The notes beneath the pieces are model-generated. The model was not told the origin of the DNA, did not search any database, and worked only from the letters and a program-made list of their open reading frames with translations. A DNA stretch of 64,000 nucleotides from Betaproteobacteria bacterium (GTDB lineage Bacteria > Pseudomonadota > Gammaproteobacteria > Burkholderiales > Rhodocyclaceae): the NCBI GenBank assembly GCA_016703785.1, contig JADJBM010000008.1:62001-126000 (forward strand). Reading direction: 5' to 3'. A program made the translations under genes and the position numbers. Of the stretch, positions 55,637-64,000 are shown one piece after another. Every line of letters begins with the position of its first letter. Position 1 is the stretch's first letter.

Positions 55637-57489
55637 TGTCCGCCTATCCCCTGCTCGACACCATCGCCTCCCCCTACGACTTGCGCCGACTCGATCGCAA
55701 GCAGTTGCCGCAGCTGGCACAGGAAATGCGCGAATTCCTCATCGAGTCAGTGTCGAAGACGGGCGGCCATCTTTCCTCCAATCTCGGCACGGTGGAGCTG
55801 ACCATCGCCCTGCATTACGTTTTCGATACGCCTAAAGACCGCCTGGTGTGGGACGTCGGCCATCAGACGTACGCCCACAAGGTGCTGACCGGCCGGCGTG
55901 AAGGCATGGCGAAGCTCAGGATGCTCGGCGGCGTCTCCGGATTCCCGCGCCGCAACGAAAGCCCCTACGACACCTTCGGTACCGGGCATTCGTCCACCTC
56001 GATTTCGGCCGCCCTGGGCATGGCCATCGGCGCACGGGACAGGGGTGAGGATAAGCATGTCGTCGCCGTCATCGGAGACGGAGCCATGACCGCCGGCATG
56101 GCCTTCGAGGCGCTCAACAACGCCGGCGTGGCGGATGCCAACCTGCTGGTCATCCTCAACGACAATGACATGTCGATTTCGCCACCTGTGGGCGCTCTCA
56201 ACAAGTACCTTGCCCGCCTCTTTTCCGGACATGCCTTCAATGCCGCACGGCGCGCCGGCGAGAAGGTGCTCGGCGTCTCGCCCTCGCTGCTGGAGTTCGC
56301 CAAGCGCACAGAAGAACACCTGAAGGGTATGCTGACCCCAGGCACCCTGTTCGAGGAGTTTGGCTTTAATTACATCGGCCCGATCGACGGCCACGACCTT
56401 GATTCGCTGGTGCCCACCCTGAAGAACATCTCCGAGTTGAAGGGTCCGCAGTTCCTCCACGTCATCACCAAAAAAGGCCAAGGCTACAAGCTGGCTGAGG
56501 CCGATCCCGTGCTGTATCACGGCGTTTCGAAGTTCGACAGCGAAAACGGTATCCAGCAGGGCAAGGGTGGCGGCAAGCTCACCTACACGCAGGTCTTCGG
56601 CGACTGGCTGTGCGACATGGCGGGGCAGGACGCTCGCCTTGTCGCCATCACGCCGGCCATGCGCGAGGGCTCTGGCATGGTGCGCTTCGCCGAGGAATTC
56701 CCGCAGCGTTTTCACGATGTCGGCATCGCCGAGCAGCATGCGCTGACTTTCGCCGCAGGCCTTGCCTGCGAGGGCATCAAGCCGGTGGTAGCAATCTACT
56801 CGACCTTCCTGCAGCGGGCCTACGATCAGCTGATCCACGACATCGCCCTGCAGAATCTGCCGGTCATGCTGGCCATCGATCGCGGCGGCCTCGTTGGCGC
56901 GGACGGCGCCACCCACAATGGCGCATTCGACCTGTCCTACCTGACCTGCGTGCCGAACATGCTCGTCATGGCCCCTGCTGACGAAAACGAGTGTCGGCAA
57001 ATGCTCACCACGGCTTACTTCCATGATGGGCCAAGCGCCGTGCGCTATCCGCGCGGCCATGGCCCTGGCGTCCCAACACGGAAGGAACTGAATACCCTGC
57101 CCCTCGGCAAGGGTGAAATCCGCCGCTCCGGCAGCCGAATCGCGCTACTCGCCTTCGGCAGCCTGCTGGCATCGGCACTTGACGCAGGCGACATGCTCAA
57201 CGCCACCGTGGCCAACATGCGCTTCGTCAAACCGCTCGACCACGACTTGGTCAAGGAGCTTGCCTTCGGGCACGATTTGCTCGTCACTCTGGAGGAAAAC
57301 GCCGTCATTGGAGGCGCCGGCGCTGAAGTCGCGCGCTCATTGGAAGACCATGGGCTGGGCACGCGGCTGCTGCGTCTCGGGCTGCCCGACCGATTCACCG
57401 AACATGGCGATTCCTCGACTTTGCTGGCACAGCTGGGCCTGGACGCAGCAAGCATCACGGAAAGAGTGAAACAGGCAATACTTGAGTAA
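55636..57489 (+). CDS. dxs: 1-deoxy-D-xylulose-5-phosphate synthase
   Basis: 617 residues. Thiamine-diphosphate binding ([18 protein letters not shown]...NDNDMSIS), the transketolase-like [17 protein letters not shown], and [10 protein letters not shown]. First step of the MEP pathway. Transcribed with ispA; ispH is at 44.0 kb. Confidence 0.97.
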   Translation: MSAYPLLDTIASPYDLRRLDRKQLPQLAQEMREFLIESVSKTGGHLSSNLGTVELTIALHYVFDTPKDRLVWDVGHQTYAHKVLTGRREGMAKLRMLGGVSGFPRRNESPYDTFGTGHSSTSISAALGMAIGARDRGEDKHVVAVIGDGAMTAGMAFEALNNAGVADANLLVILNDNDMSISPPVGALNKYLARLFSGHAFNAARRAGEKVLGVSPSLLEFAKRTEEHLKGMLTPGTLFEEFGFNYIGPIDGHDLDSLVPTLKNISELKGPQFLHVITKKGQGYKLAEADPVLYHGVSKFDSENGIQQGKGGGKLTYTQVFGDWLCDMAGQDARLVAITPAMREGSGMVRFAEEFPQRFHDVGIAEQHALTFAAGLACEGIKPVVAIYSTFLQRAYDQLIHDIALQNLPVMLAIDRGGLVGADGATHNGAFDLSYLTCVPNMLVMAPADENECRQMLTTAYFHDGPSAVRYPRGHGPGVPTRKELNTLPLGKGEIRRSGSRIALLAFGSLLASALDAGDMLNATVANMRFVKPLDHDLVKELAFGHDLLVTLEENAVIGGAGAEVARSLEDHGLGTRLLRLGLPDRFTEHGDSSTLLAQLGLDAASITERVKQAILE

Positions 57490-57569
57490 TTCTGTCGGGA
57501 ATGGTAGGATGCATTAATAAACAAGCGCAGAAGCGCTGAAAGACGCCCCCAACCCCCCGAGAGAGCGAT

Positions 57570-58376
57570 ATGGATTTGAGCGACACTATGGCCATACCCG
57601 ACGTCCAAGGCTTTGCCGATACCCGCCAACTGGCCATCAACAAGGTCGGCATCAAGTCAATCCGCCATCCGATCAAGGTGAAGGACAAGAACGGCGGCAT
57701 GCAGCACACCATTGCCGTCTTCAACATGTATGTCGGCCTGCCGCACAACTTCAAGGGCACGCACATGTCGCGTTTTGTCGAACTTCTCAACAGCCACGAG
57801 CGTGAAATCTCCGTGGAGAATTTCGAGCCGACGCTGCGCAAGATGGTCAAGCGGCTGGAAGCAGAAACAGGTCATATCGAGATGACCTTCCCCTATTTCA
57901 TCAACAAGAAGGCGCCCGTTTCCGGCGTGCAAAGCCTCATCGATTACGAAGTCACCTTCGTGGGGGAAATTCACGAGGGCGACAAGTACACCTTCACCAT
58001 GAAAGTCGTGGTGCCGGTCACCAGTCTGTGCCCTTGTTCGAAGAAGATATCCGAACGCGGTGCGCATAATCAACGCTCCCACGTCACGGTCACAGCGACG
58101 ACTAACGACCTGGTCTGGATCGAGGACCTGGTGCAGCTGGTCGAAGGCCAGGCGTCCTGCGAACTGTACGGCCTGCTCAAGCGGCCGGACGAGAAATACG
58201 TCACCGAGCGCGCTTACGACAACCCGAAGTTCGTCGAGGACATGGTGCGCGACGTCGCAGCACTACTCAACGCCGAGAAACGCATCGACGCCTATGTGGT
58301 GGAGTCCGAGAACTTCGAATCCATCCACAATCACTCTGCCTACGCACTCATCGAACGCAACAAACTCGAAATCTGA
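57570..58376 (+). CDS. folE2: GTP cyclohydrolase FolE2 (type IB)
   Basis: 268 residues. Active-site Cys in [20 protein letters not shown]-terminal [12 protein letters not shown], and C-terminal [15 protein letters not shown]. Uses metals other than Zn and so works under zinc limitation. No Zur box was identified upstream; the start ATG follows AGAGAG. Confidence 0.95.
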   Translation: MDLSDTMAIPDVQGFADTRQLAINKVGIKSIRHPIKVKDKNGGMQHTIAVFNMYVGLPHNFKGTHMSRFVELLNSHEREISVENFEPTLRKMVKRLEAETGHIEMTFPYFINKKAPVSGVQSLIDYEVTFVGEIHEGDKYTFTMKVVVPVTSLCPCSKKISERGAHNQRSHVTVTATTNDLVWIEDLVQLVEGQASCELYGLLKRPDEKYVTERAYDNPKFVEDMVRDVAALLNAEKRIDAYVVESENFESIHNHSAYALIERNKLEI

Positions 58377-58390
58377 AGGCAGAAAACAAA

Positions 58391-58410
58391 CGGGGCGCCG
58401 CAGCGCCCCG
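58391..58410. terminator. Bidirectional terminator between folE2 and rplS
   Basis: Perfect 8-bp stem CGGGGCGC / GCGCCCCG with loop CGCA. The minus-strand side is followed by TTTGTTTT, ending the rpsP-rimM-trmD-rplS operon; the plus side by TCTTG. Confidence 0.75.
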
Positions 58411-58431
58411 TCTTGCCGGGATCGCCGTCGA

Positions 58432-58812
58432 TTACTGCTGCGCAGTACCTTTGCTAGACGTGGCCAGTTTCTCGCGAATGCGTGCCGACTTGCCGGAACG
58501 CTGGCGCAGGTAGTACAGTTTGGCGCGACGCACATCACCCTTGCGCTTCACCTCGATACTGGCGATCAGCGGAGAATAGGTCTGGAATGTCCGCTCCACG
58601 CCCTCGCCGGAGGATATCTTGCGCACCGTGAAGGCGGAATTGAGGCCGCGGTTGCGTTTGCCGATCACGACGCCTTCGTAGGCCTGCACGCGCTTGCGCT
58701 CGCCTTCAACGACGTTCACGTTCACGATCACCGTGTCGCCAGGAGAGAAATCGGGGATGTTCTTGCCCAGACGGGCGATTTCTTCCTGTTCCAGTTGCTG
58801 GATGAGATTCAT
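58432..58812 (-). CDS. rplS: 50S ribosomal protein L19
   Basis: 126 residues from the ATG at 58812. [27 protein letters not shown] and [18 protein letters not shown] are L19 signatures. Last gene of the rpsP operon. Confidence 0.97.
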   Translation of the reverse strand: MNLIQQLEQEEIARLGKNIPDFSPGDTVIVNVNVVEGERKRVQAYEGVVIGKRNRGLNSAFTVRKISSGEGVERTFQTYSPLIASIEVKRKGDVRRAKLYYLRQRSGKSARIREKLATSSKGTAQQ

Positions 58813-58907
58813 TGCCTTGCTCCTTAGTCGAATGGCCTTTGGCCTTGTGCGCAGAGCATGCCGCAGCATGATGCGCGCGTTTCTCGTTTACAAACTACTA
58901 GTTGCTG

Positions 58908-59651
58908 CTACTTCCCCTGTTCCCGCTTGAACTCTTCAAGCAGAATGGCTTCTTCCTTGCCCAATTGCCGGTGCTCAATCAGTTCCGGTCGCCGCAACCA
59001 GGTGCGCCCCAACGCTTGTTTGAGACGCCAGCGCCGTATGTCGGCGTGGTGCCCTGAGAGCAATACCGGCGGCACGTGCACGCCAGCATGAATCTCCGGC
59101 CGCGTGTAGTGCGGGCATTCGAGCAACCCGTCGGCGAAAGATTCCTCCACCACCGAATCGGCATCGTTCAGGGCGCCGGGCAACTGCCGCACCACCGCAT
59201 CGATCAACGCCATCGCTGCGATCTCCCCGCCGGAGAGAACAAAATCACCGAGCGATATTTCCTCGTCCACGCAGCGCTCGATGACGCGCTCATCGATGCC
59301 TTCGTAGCGGCCACAAAGTAGAATCGCACCCGACTCCTGCGCCAGTGCCACCACCCGCTCATGACCGAGCTGACGGCCTTGCGGCGACAGGTTGATCACC
59401 TTCCCGCCGGGCTGGCTTTTCTTGGCCGCAGCGATTGCTTTTTCCAGCGGCTCCGCCAGCATCACCATGCCCGGGCCGCCACCATAGGGCCGGTCGTCCA
59501 CCGTACGGTAGTTATCGACCGCGAAATCGCGAGGGTTCCAAAGTGCCAAGCGCCACAATCCCAACTCTCTCGCGCGCCGCGTGATGCCATGATCGGCCAC
59601 CGCGGCGAACATCTCCGGGAACAGTGTGATGACATCGAAAGCGACGCTCAC
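58908..59651 (-). CDS. trmD: tRNA (guanine-N1-)-methyltransferase
   Basis: 247 residues. SPOUT knot with [24 protein letters not shown] and [11 protein letters not shown]. Makes m1G37. The start overlaps the rimM stop (ATGA). Confidence 0.97.
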   Translation of the reverse strand: MSVAFDVITLFPEMFAAVADHGITRRARELGLWRLALWNPRDFAVDNYRTVDDRPYGGGPGMVMLAEPLEKAIAAAKKSQPGGKVINLSPQGRQLGHERVVALAQESGAILLCGRYEGIDERVIERCVDEEISLGDFVLSGGEIAAMALIDAVVRQLPGALNDADSVVEESFADGLLECPHYTRPEIHAGVHVPPVLLSGHHADIRRWRLKQALGRTWLRRPELIEHRQLGKEEAILLEEFKREQGK

Positions 59652-60157
59652 CAGTCACGCCCCCAGTCCACCTGGATCCGACGCCCTGACAGATCCACCT
59701 CCTTGATCACCGCCGCCACGAAAGGCAGCAGGCGCTGGTTACCGCTCTCATCGCGCACATCAATCACCTCGTGTGCGCCGGCTCTTACCAGTTCGGCGAT
59801 GCGGCCCAGCCGCTCGCCTGCCAGATTCACCACCTCCAGGCCGATCAAGTCGGCCCAGTAGTATTCATCTTCGGCCGTATTCGGCAACGCCTCACGCGGC
59901 GCCCCGACATACCGCCCGACCAGTTTCTCGGCCGCGTTGCAATCCTCTACACCGTCAAAGCGGGCCACGAGGCCTTTTCCATGCGGCTTGCATTCCGCAA
60001 GAGGCATGGCCAGCCAAGTTGCGTCCGCTGCCTGTTCCTCCGACCCCGACCACCAGCGCGGCATTTTCGCCCACGCCTGCGGAGCATCTCCGTAAGTCTG
60101 GATCTTGACCCAGCCGCGCACACCGAATGGGGCGGTGATGCGCCCCAGAACGATCAT
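59648..60157 (-). CDS. rimM: 16S rRNA processing protein RimM
   Basis: 169 residues. N-terminal [19 protein letters not shown], central [14 protein letters not shown]-barrel end [13 protein letters not shown]. Five bases after rpsP. Confidence 0.96.
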   Translation of the reverse strand: MIVLGRITAPFGVRGWVKIQTYGDAPQAWAKMPRWWSGSEEQAADATWLAMPLAECKPHGKGLVARFDGVEDCNAAEKLVGRYVGAPREALPNTAEDEYYWADLIGLEVVNLAGERLGRIAELVRAGAHEVIDVRDESGNQRLLPFVAAVIKEVDLSGRRIQVDWGRDW

Positions 60158-60162
60158 GCGAG

Positions 60163-60417
60163 TTAGGCGGCAACCTTGGCCGAGAACTGCTTGACCAGTC
60201 GCGCCACGGTGGGCGACAGCTGGGCGCCCTTGCCCGTCCAGTACTCGATGCGCTGCATATCGACACGCAAGCCCTGTTCCTTCTCTCCTGCAACGGGATT
60301 GTAGAAGCCAACGCGCTCGATGCAGGCACCATCGCGGCGCTTGCGCGAATCAGCGACGACCATATTGTAGAACGGGCGCTTCTTGGCGCCGCCCCGGGCA
60401 AGTCGAATGACGACCAT
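60163..60417 (-). CDS. rpsP: 30S ribosomal protein S16
   Basis: 84 residues from the ATG at 60417: [24 protein letters not shown] and the VGFYNPVA block. First gene of the rpsP-rimM-trmD-rplS operon. Confidence 0.97.
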   Translation of the reverse strand: MVVIRLARGGAKKRPFYNMVVADSRKRRDGACIERVGFYNPVAGEKEQGLRVDMQRIEYWTGKGAQLSPTVARLVKQFSAKVAA

Positions 60418-60530
60418 GTGCTTAACCTTTGGTTGAAATCGAAAAAGAAGATTCGGCTCTGGCCTGATCCGCCAACAACTCCAAGTCGCGGCAAAATGCA
60501 AACAAAGCAGCCGAAGCCAAAAAGGGCGTT

Positions 60531-60559
60531 ATAGTAATCGAAAACCTCCTGAAAAACAA
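60531..60559 (-). promoter_or_regulatory. Probable promoter of the rpsP operon
   Basis: Minus-strand TTGTTT (-35, 60554-60559), 17-bp spacer, TACTAT (-10, 60531-60536), 114 bp upstream of the rpsP ATG. The leader would be about 107 nt. Confidence 0.5.
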
Positions 60560-60677
60560 GAACAAGCCCCTTCGGTCAGGCGCAATACGTCTTGTCTCGG
60601 CCCCTTGCCCGGCCGGCCGATTCCTCTACAATGACCCTGTTAACATTTCAAGAACCGCCCTGCGGTCTGTATAGCGC

Positions 60678-62198
60678 TTGGCACGTACTGTTCCCGCCCG
60701 CCAGATTCAGTCGTCGGACGACGTCGCACACGTCCTGGACTGGCTCGCCTCTCCGATCCCCGAGGATCCCGCGCAGGATCTAGCCCAACTGGGCGGCGAG
60801 CTGGCTGCGCTTTGCCGCGCCGGCCTGGAAAGCGCCCACTATCACCGCATCCTTGATCTTTTTTTCGATCGGGCGCACCGCCTCTCCAATGCCCTGAGGG
60901 TCCGCCTCATCGAAGCCAGCCTTCCCCTTGGCAAGGAACTACGTGCCATGGCCGCCTTGCTCATCTCTGTCCACGATGGCGTGGCGTCAGGCTACGAGCG
61001 GGTTCTGCTTGACACCGAGCGTCTCGTCCATAGCAAGCGTCGCAATGTCGGCTCTGTTGTGGCCCGCGCCCTACGTAGCCTGACTGAAGCCCTGGAAACA
61101 AGCTGCATGGTGGCCTGCCCGACGCCACCCGATCTATGGCGCCGCACCCATGCGCTCGCCAAGTCGGCCCGCGATCATTTCGAACCGACCGCAACCGTGA
61201 TTCCCGGCCTCTCGCTCGATGCCGAGAAAACCTACAAGGGGCTCCTGGCCCTGGCTGCATCCCAGCCCGAAGGCTTTTCGCCGGGAGAAATCGCCCTGGC
61301 CAGCGAGTACCTAGCCCAGTTCTCGGCGGCAGTCAGCCTGTTGCCTGCGCCTCCCCGGGAAGACGAGGGCGCCTGGTACTGGGTGGACAGCAGTCGTGAC
61401 ATGGGGCCCGTGCCACCCAACAGACGCATCCCGCCCGATCATGGCGACCTTCTCTATTGCTCCTTCCAGTTGCTGGCTCGCCTGCTTGGCGAGCAAGTTT
61501 CCGCGCTCGAAGCCGGCATGCCGGCAGGCAACCTACGGCTACCGGAACGCGCTGCCGGACATGGCGGTATTGCTGCTCTGAAGCGCCTGCAGTCTCACTG
61601 GGCGCACCCCCCCCATCGCCATCACCCCCGGCGCCACAACAATTTCCGAGCCCAAGTATGCGTCGGACTAACAGAATTGTGGCAGTTGCTGGAACGAGGC
61701 GAGGCACTGGAAGGGGCCGAAGTCGGCGTGCCGCACATGACCGAATGGATGGTGCTCAACGAGAGTCCGGGCGGTTTTGCCGTGATGCACGTTGCCGGCG
61801 AAGTCGAAGGACTCGTCCCGGGCAGCGCCATTGCACTGCGACCGGCACCGGACAGGCCCTGGAGCATTTGCATCGTACGCTGGATGAAAAGCGAGAACCC
61901 GGAGCACATCGAACTGGGCTTGGAACTCATCGCACCTGCGGCACGCTCCGTCCAATTGATGTTCCGCAATGGCGACCCGGGGCAATTGCCGACTCCCGGC
62001 CTACTCCTGCCCGCTATACCTGCCCTGCGCGAGCACCCTGCCGTGCTTGCCCCCTCTGGCGCCTACAGCGCCCGCCGCTTCTTCATCGTCTCGGGAGAAG
62101 ACAAGACCCACATCATGCAGGGGCGACTGCTCAGCCTCGATTTGCAGACCGGAGCGGTTGAACTTTTCCAGTTCGAGTCCGATCCCTATCCCATGTAG
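60678..62198 (+). CDS. Large cytoplasmic protein with PilZ-like C-terminal barrel, unassigned
   Basis: 506 residues from a TTG at 60678; no ATG or GTG is nearer in frame. The first 330 residues are mostly helical with Ala/Leu-rich stretches. Residues about 345-430 are a beta-rich domain (NESPGGFAVMHVAGEVEGLVPGSAIAL, ICIVRWMKSENPEHIELGLELIAP), reminiscent of PilZ folds (S-x-G-G, then I-V-R-W and G-L-E-L). The R-x3-R PilZ motif is not seen, so c-di-GMP binding is doubtful. Convergent overlap of 13 bp with the BrkB gene. Not recognised. Confidence 0.75.
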   Translation: MARTVPARQIQSSDDVAHVLDWLASPIPEDPAQDLAQLGGELAALCRAGLESAHYHRILDLFFDRAHRLSNALRVRLIEASLPLGKELRAMAALLISVHDGVASGYERVLLDTERLVHSKRRNVGSVVARALRSLTEALETSCMVACPTPPDLWRRTHALAKSARDHFEPTATVIPGLSLDAEKTYKGLLALAASQPEGFSPGEIALASEYLAQFSAAVSLLPAPPREDEGAWYWVDSSRDMGPVPPNRRIPPDHGDLLYCSFQLLARLLGEQVSALEAGMPAGNLRLPERAAGHGGIAALKRLQSHWAHPPHRHHPRRHNNFRAQVCVGLTELWQLLERGEALEGAEVGVPHMTEWMVLNESPGGFAVMHVAGEVEGLVPGSAIALRPAPDRPWSICIVRWMKSENPEHIELGLELIAPAARSVQLMFRNGDPGQLPTPGLLLPAIPALREHPAVLAPSGAYSARRFFIVSGEDKTHIMQGRLLSLDLQTGAVELFQFESDPYPM

Positions 62199-63022
62199 TC
62201 ATCGCCTGGGGATTTCATATCCCCCAGCACAGCCGTCGCCAGCGCTCCCACGAGCACCACCAGCCAGGACAGGTACAGCCAGACCAGAAAGATCGGCACG
62301 GTGGCGAAGGCGCCATAAATCAGCGTGTAGCTAGGGAAAGCTGATATGTAAAGGCCGAATCCGCGCTGGACGAAGGTAAAGCCCAGTGCCGCAACGACGC
62401 CGCCGACGATGGCATGTCGGGCAGCCACCGGACGATTCGGCATGGCGAAGTAAAGCAGGCCGGACAAGGCGGCCAAGAGCAAGGCCGGAAGGATTTTCAG
62501 GAACAGGTTAGTAACCCATTTCGGCTCATTGATCAGCCCGAGCGAAGCCGTCAGGAGGTAGGTCGTCGCCGCCACGCTCGCTCCGAGCACGACCGGCCCG
62601 AGTATCAAAACGCCCAGATAGACGATGATCCTTTTCAGCAGCGGGCGCGGCTCTTTTACCCGCCAGATCCGGCCGAATACGCGTTCGATGGAAAGCAGTA
62701 GCAACAATGCGGTCGCAACCAGCATGCCTGTCCCCAGCATCGTCAGGCGTCCGGTCTTCTGGCTGAATTGCAGGGCATAGCTGGCAATGACCTTGCCGGC
62801 CTTCTCCGGCAGCAGATTGGTCAGCAGGAAATTACGCAGCGCCGTGCCAAGCCCGGAAAACAGATCGAAATGGGATATCAGCACCAGCGCCACGGTCAGC
62901 AGGGGTACCAGCGCCAGCAGCGTGGTGAACGCCAGGCTGGCAGCGGCCTGTGCACAACGCTCCTCGCGGAAGCGAGCGAGGCAGCGCATCAGAAAGTCGG
63001 GAAAGGGGCCGACCAGGCGCAT
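62186..63022 (-). CDS. YihY/BrkB family inner-membrane protein
   Basis: 278 residues and six to seven helices with AASLAFTTLLALVPLLTVALVLIS and SYTLIYGAFATVPIFLVWLYLSWLVVLVGA, the family hallmarks. Formerly annotated ribonuclease BN, which is incorrect; function unknown. Slightly short because some members have a longer C-terminal cytoplasmic tail. Confidence 0.9.
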   Translation of the reverse strand: MRLVGPFPDFLMRCLARFREERCAQAAASLAFTTLLALVPLLTVALVLISHFDLFSGLGTALRNFLLTNLLPEKAGKVIASYALQFSQKTGRLTMLGTGMLVATALLLLLSIERVFGRIWRVKEPRPLLKRIIVYLGVLILGPVVLGASVAATTYLLTASLGLINEPKWVTNLFLKILPALLLAALSGLLYFAMPNRPVAARHAIVGGVVAALGFTFVQRGFGLYISAFPSYTLIYGAFATVPIFLVWLYLSWLVVLVGALATAVLGDMKSPGDDYMG

Positions 63023-63089
63023 CGAACTATCCTGTTCCGATAGAATGCCGCGATTCTACCGGAAGCCCGCATTTGGGTCTGGGGTATTC

Positions 63090-63466
63090 ATGCCACCTGC
63101 CGCCCGTCTTTACAATCACGCCACCACGATCAGCCTGGTCGCCTTGCAATTTTTCTCAGCCTGTCCTGGGAATTATGGTTGGCGCCCCTGCGTCCGGGCG
63201 GCTCGTGGCTGGCGCTGAAGGCCATCCCGCTGCTGGCGCCACTCTTTGGGGTACTGCGCGGACGACGCTACACGCACCAATGGTTACCACTCCTGGCGCT
63301 GGCCTACTTCACCGAGGGCCTCGTACGTGCGGTCACCGAACATGGCCACTCGGCCTGGCTCGCTGTCGCTGAAACGACGCTCGCATCCATCCTGTTCGTC
63401 AGTGCGGTGCTTTTCGTCCGCGCCACCGCGAAAGTCAGCCGCCGCAGCACGGCGACCGGGACCTAG
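63090..63466 (+). CDS. DUF2069 family membrane protein, one-base frameshift
   Basis: Starting at the ATG at 63090 (MPPAARLYNHATTISLVALQ) the frame goes wrong after the T5 run at 63150-63154. Adding one T gives FFLSLSWELWLAPLRPGGSW and joins the 3' frame that ends at 63466 with YTHQWLPLLALAYFTEGLVRA. Both parts match DUF2069, a three- to four-helix protein of unknown function. The stop overlaps that of the convergent chemoreceptor gene. Confidence 0.82.
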
Positions 63467-64000
63467 ACGCGGAACTGGCTGACCGCCGTCCGCGGCCGAC
63501 AGCCAACGCCTCCAGCTGACGCGCGGTATCGGCTGCCTCGCGCGTAGCCGCGCTGTTCTCCTCGGACATCTGGGCGATTTTTTCCACATTGGCCGCATCG
63601 TGCCATGCTCTGTCCCTGAGGGCGCTGGAGTTTCATTTACCGCCGCACCGCGTCCGCCCGTCGCCGGCGAGCTTTCTCACCTCGTCGGCCACCACGGCGA
63701 AGCCACGGCCTTGCTCGCCCGCGCGCGCCGCTTCGATGGCAGCATTCAGCGCCAGCAAATTGGTCTGGTCGGCCACGTCCTTGATCACCTGCACGATGCT
63801 GGAAATCCTCTGCGAATTCTCTCCCACGGCATGGATCGTGACCGAGGCCTCGGTGACCGTCGCCACGATCAACTGCATTTCCTCGACGGTATCCTGAATG
63901 ATGCGCCTGCCGTCCTCGGAAAGGCTGCCCGTCTCGCCGGTGACATGCTTGGCCTCGTTGGCACTGTCGGAGACATGGTTGATGCTCACCGTCATCTCCT
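63463..64000 (-). pseudogene. Methyl-accepting chemotaxis protein, degenerate 3' part (runs off the window)
   Basis: The right-hand part encodes the MCP signalling hairpin ([40 protein letters not shown]; quoted here as family landmark only in part: [13 protein letters not shown]). After KLAGDG the frame ends at 63633. The next MCP segment, recognisable as SSALRD...DAANVEKIAQMSEENS and TARQLEALA, follows in other frames, and the end TAVSQFRV stops at 63463 in yet another. About 50 codons between KLAE and VNE are missing. At least three small indels plus one deletion are needed, so a decayed gene or poorly assembled stretch. Confidence 0.75.

Overview
The window is GC-rich bacterial chromosome that reads as a betaproteobacterium of the Rhodocyclales type (Azoarcus/Sulfuritalea/Sterolibacterium-like). 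This is inferred from gene families and gene order (ccoNOQP-ccoG-fixH, ccoI-ccoS, sulfite-exporter-like protein-hemN-fnr, rpsP-rimM-trmD-rplS, xseB-ispA-dxs, ispH-slpA-lspA-ileS-ribF); no database search was possible. No phage, insertion sequence or CRISPR array was seen. The gene content describes a facultative, low-oxygen-adapted cell with nitric-oxide defence, PHA storage and type IV pili.

Layout. 1-6.3 kb: edge-truncated sensor protein, TspO, catalase-peroxidase KatG, small membrane proteins, a c-type cytochrome and DUF3301. 6.3-13 kb, minus strand: hemN, a TauE-like copper/sulfite exporter family protein, copper ATPase CopA, ankyrin protein, copper chaperone and NnrS. 13-18.3 kb: FNR, SirB2, a second NnrS, a DNR-like regulator, a large membrane protein, DUF2249 and hemerythrin. 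18.4-23.9 kb: PHA synthase, a beta-CASP nuclease-like protein, a universal stress protein behind a textbook FNR promoter, a second hemerythrin and an FAD reductase. 24-34.3 kb: the cbb3 oxidase locus (ccoNOQP, ccoG, fixH, ccoI, ccoS) with an rrf2-fnr2 pair in the middle. 34.3-44 kb: an SDR dehydrogenase, tRNA-Thr(CGT), six type IV minor pilin/PilY1 genes and a TonB-C protein. 44-63.5 kb: mostly housekeeping (ispH, slpA, lspA, ileS, ribF, amiC, tsaE, queG, sulfurtransferase, xseB, ispA, dxs, folE2, rplS, trmD, rimM, rpsP, BrkB-like). The right edge holds a broken chemoreceptor gene.

How it works together. Three CRP/FNR-family regulators (two with four-cysteine FeS patterns, one DNR-like) share the E-x-x-S-R DNA-recognition motif. 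At least six TTGAY-N4-RTCAA-type boxes lie in front of fnr/hemN, hemerythrin, uspA, ccoN (two) and an apparently gene-less interval after ccoS. That interval (31406-31532) has an FNR box, a -10 at the class II distance and a strong intrinsic terminator about 75 bp downstream. It is the best candidate here for an undescribed element: an FNR-activated small RNA.

Other notable signals: an octamer AAAGTCAG (mostly AAAGTCAGTC) that recurs far more often than expected; a palindromic repeat inserted in frame inside copA; an 11-bp perfect inverted repeat in front of the Rrf2 gene; and four otherwise conserved genes (nnrS, fixH, lspA, DUF2069) each broken by one base, two at T runs and one at a G run. 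The last pattern looks more like sequencing error than biology.
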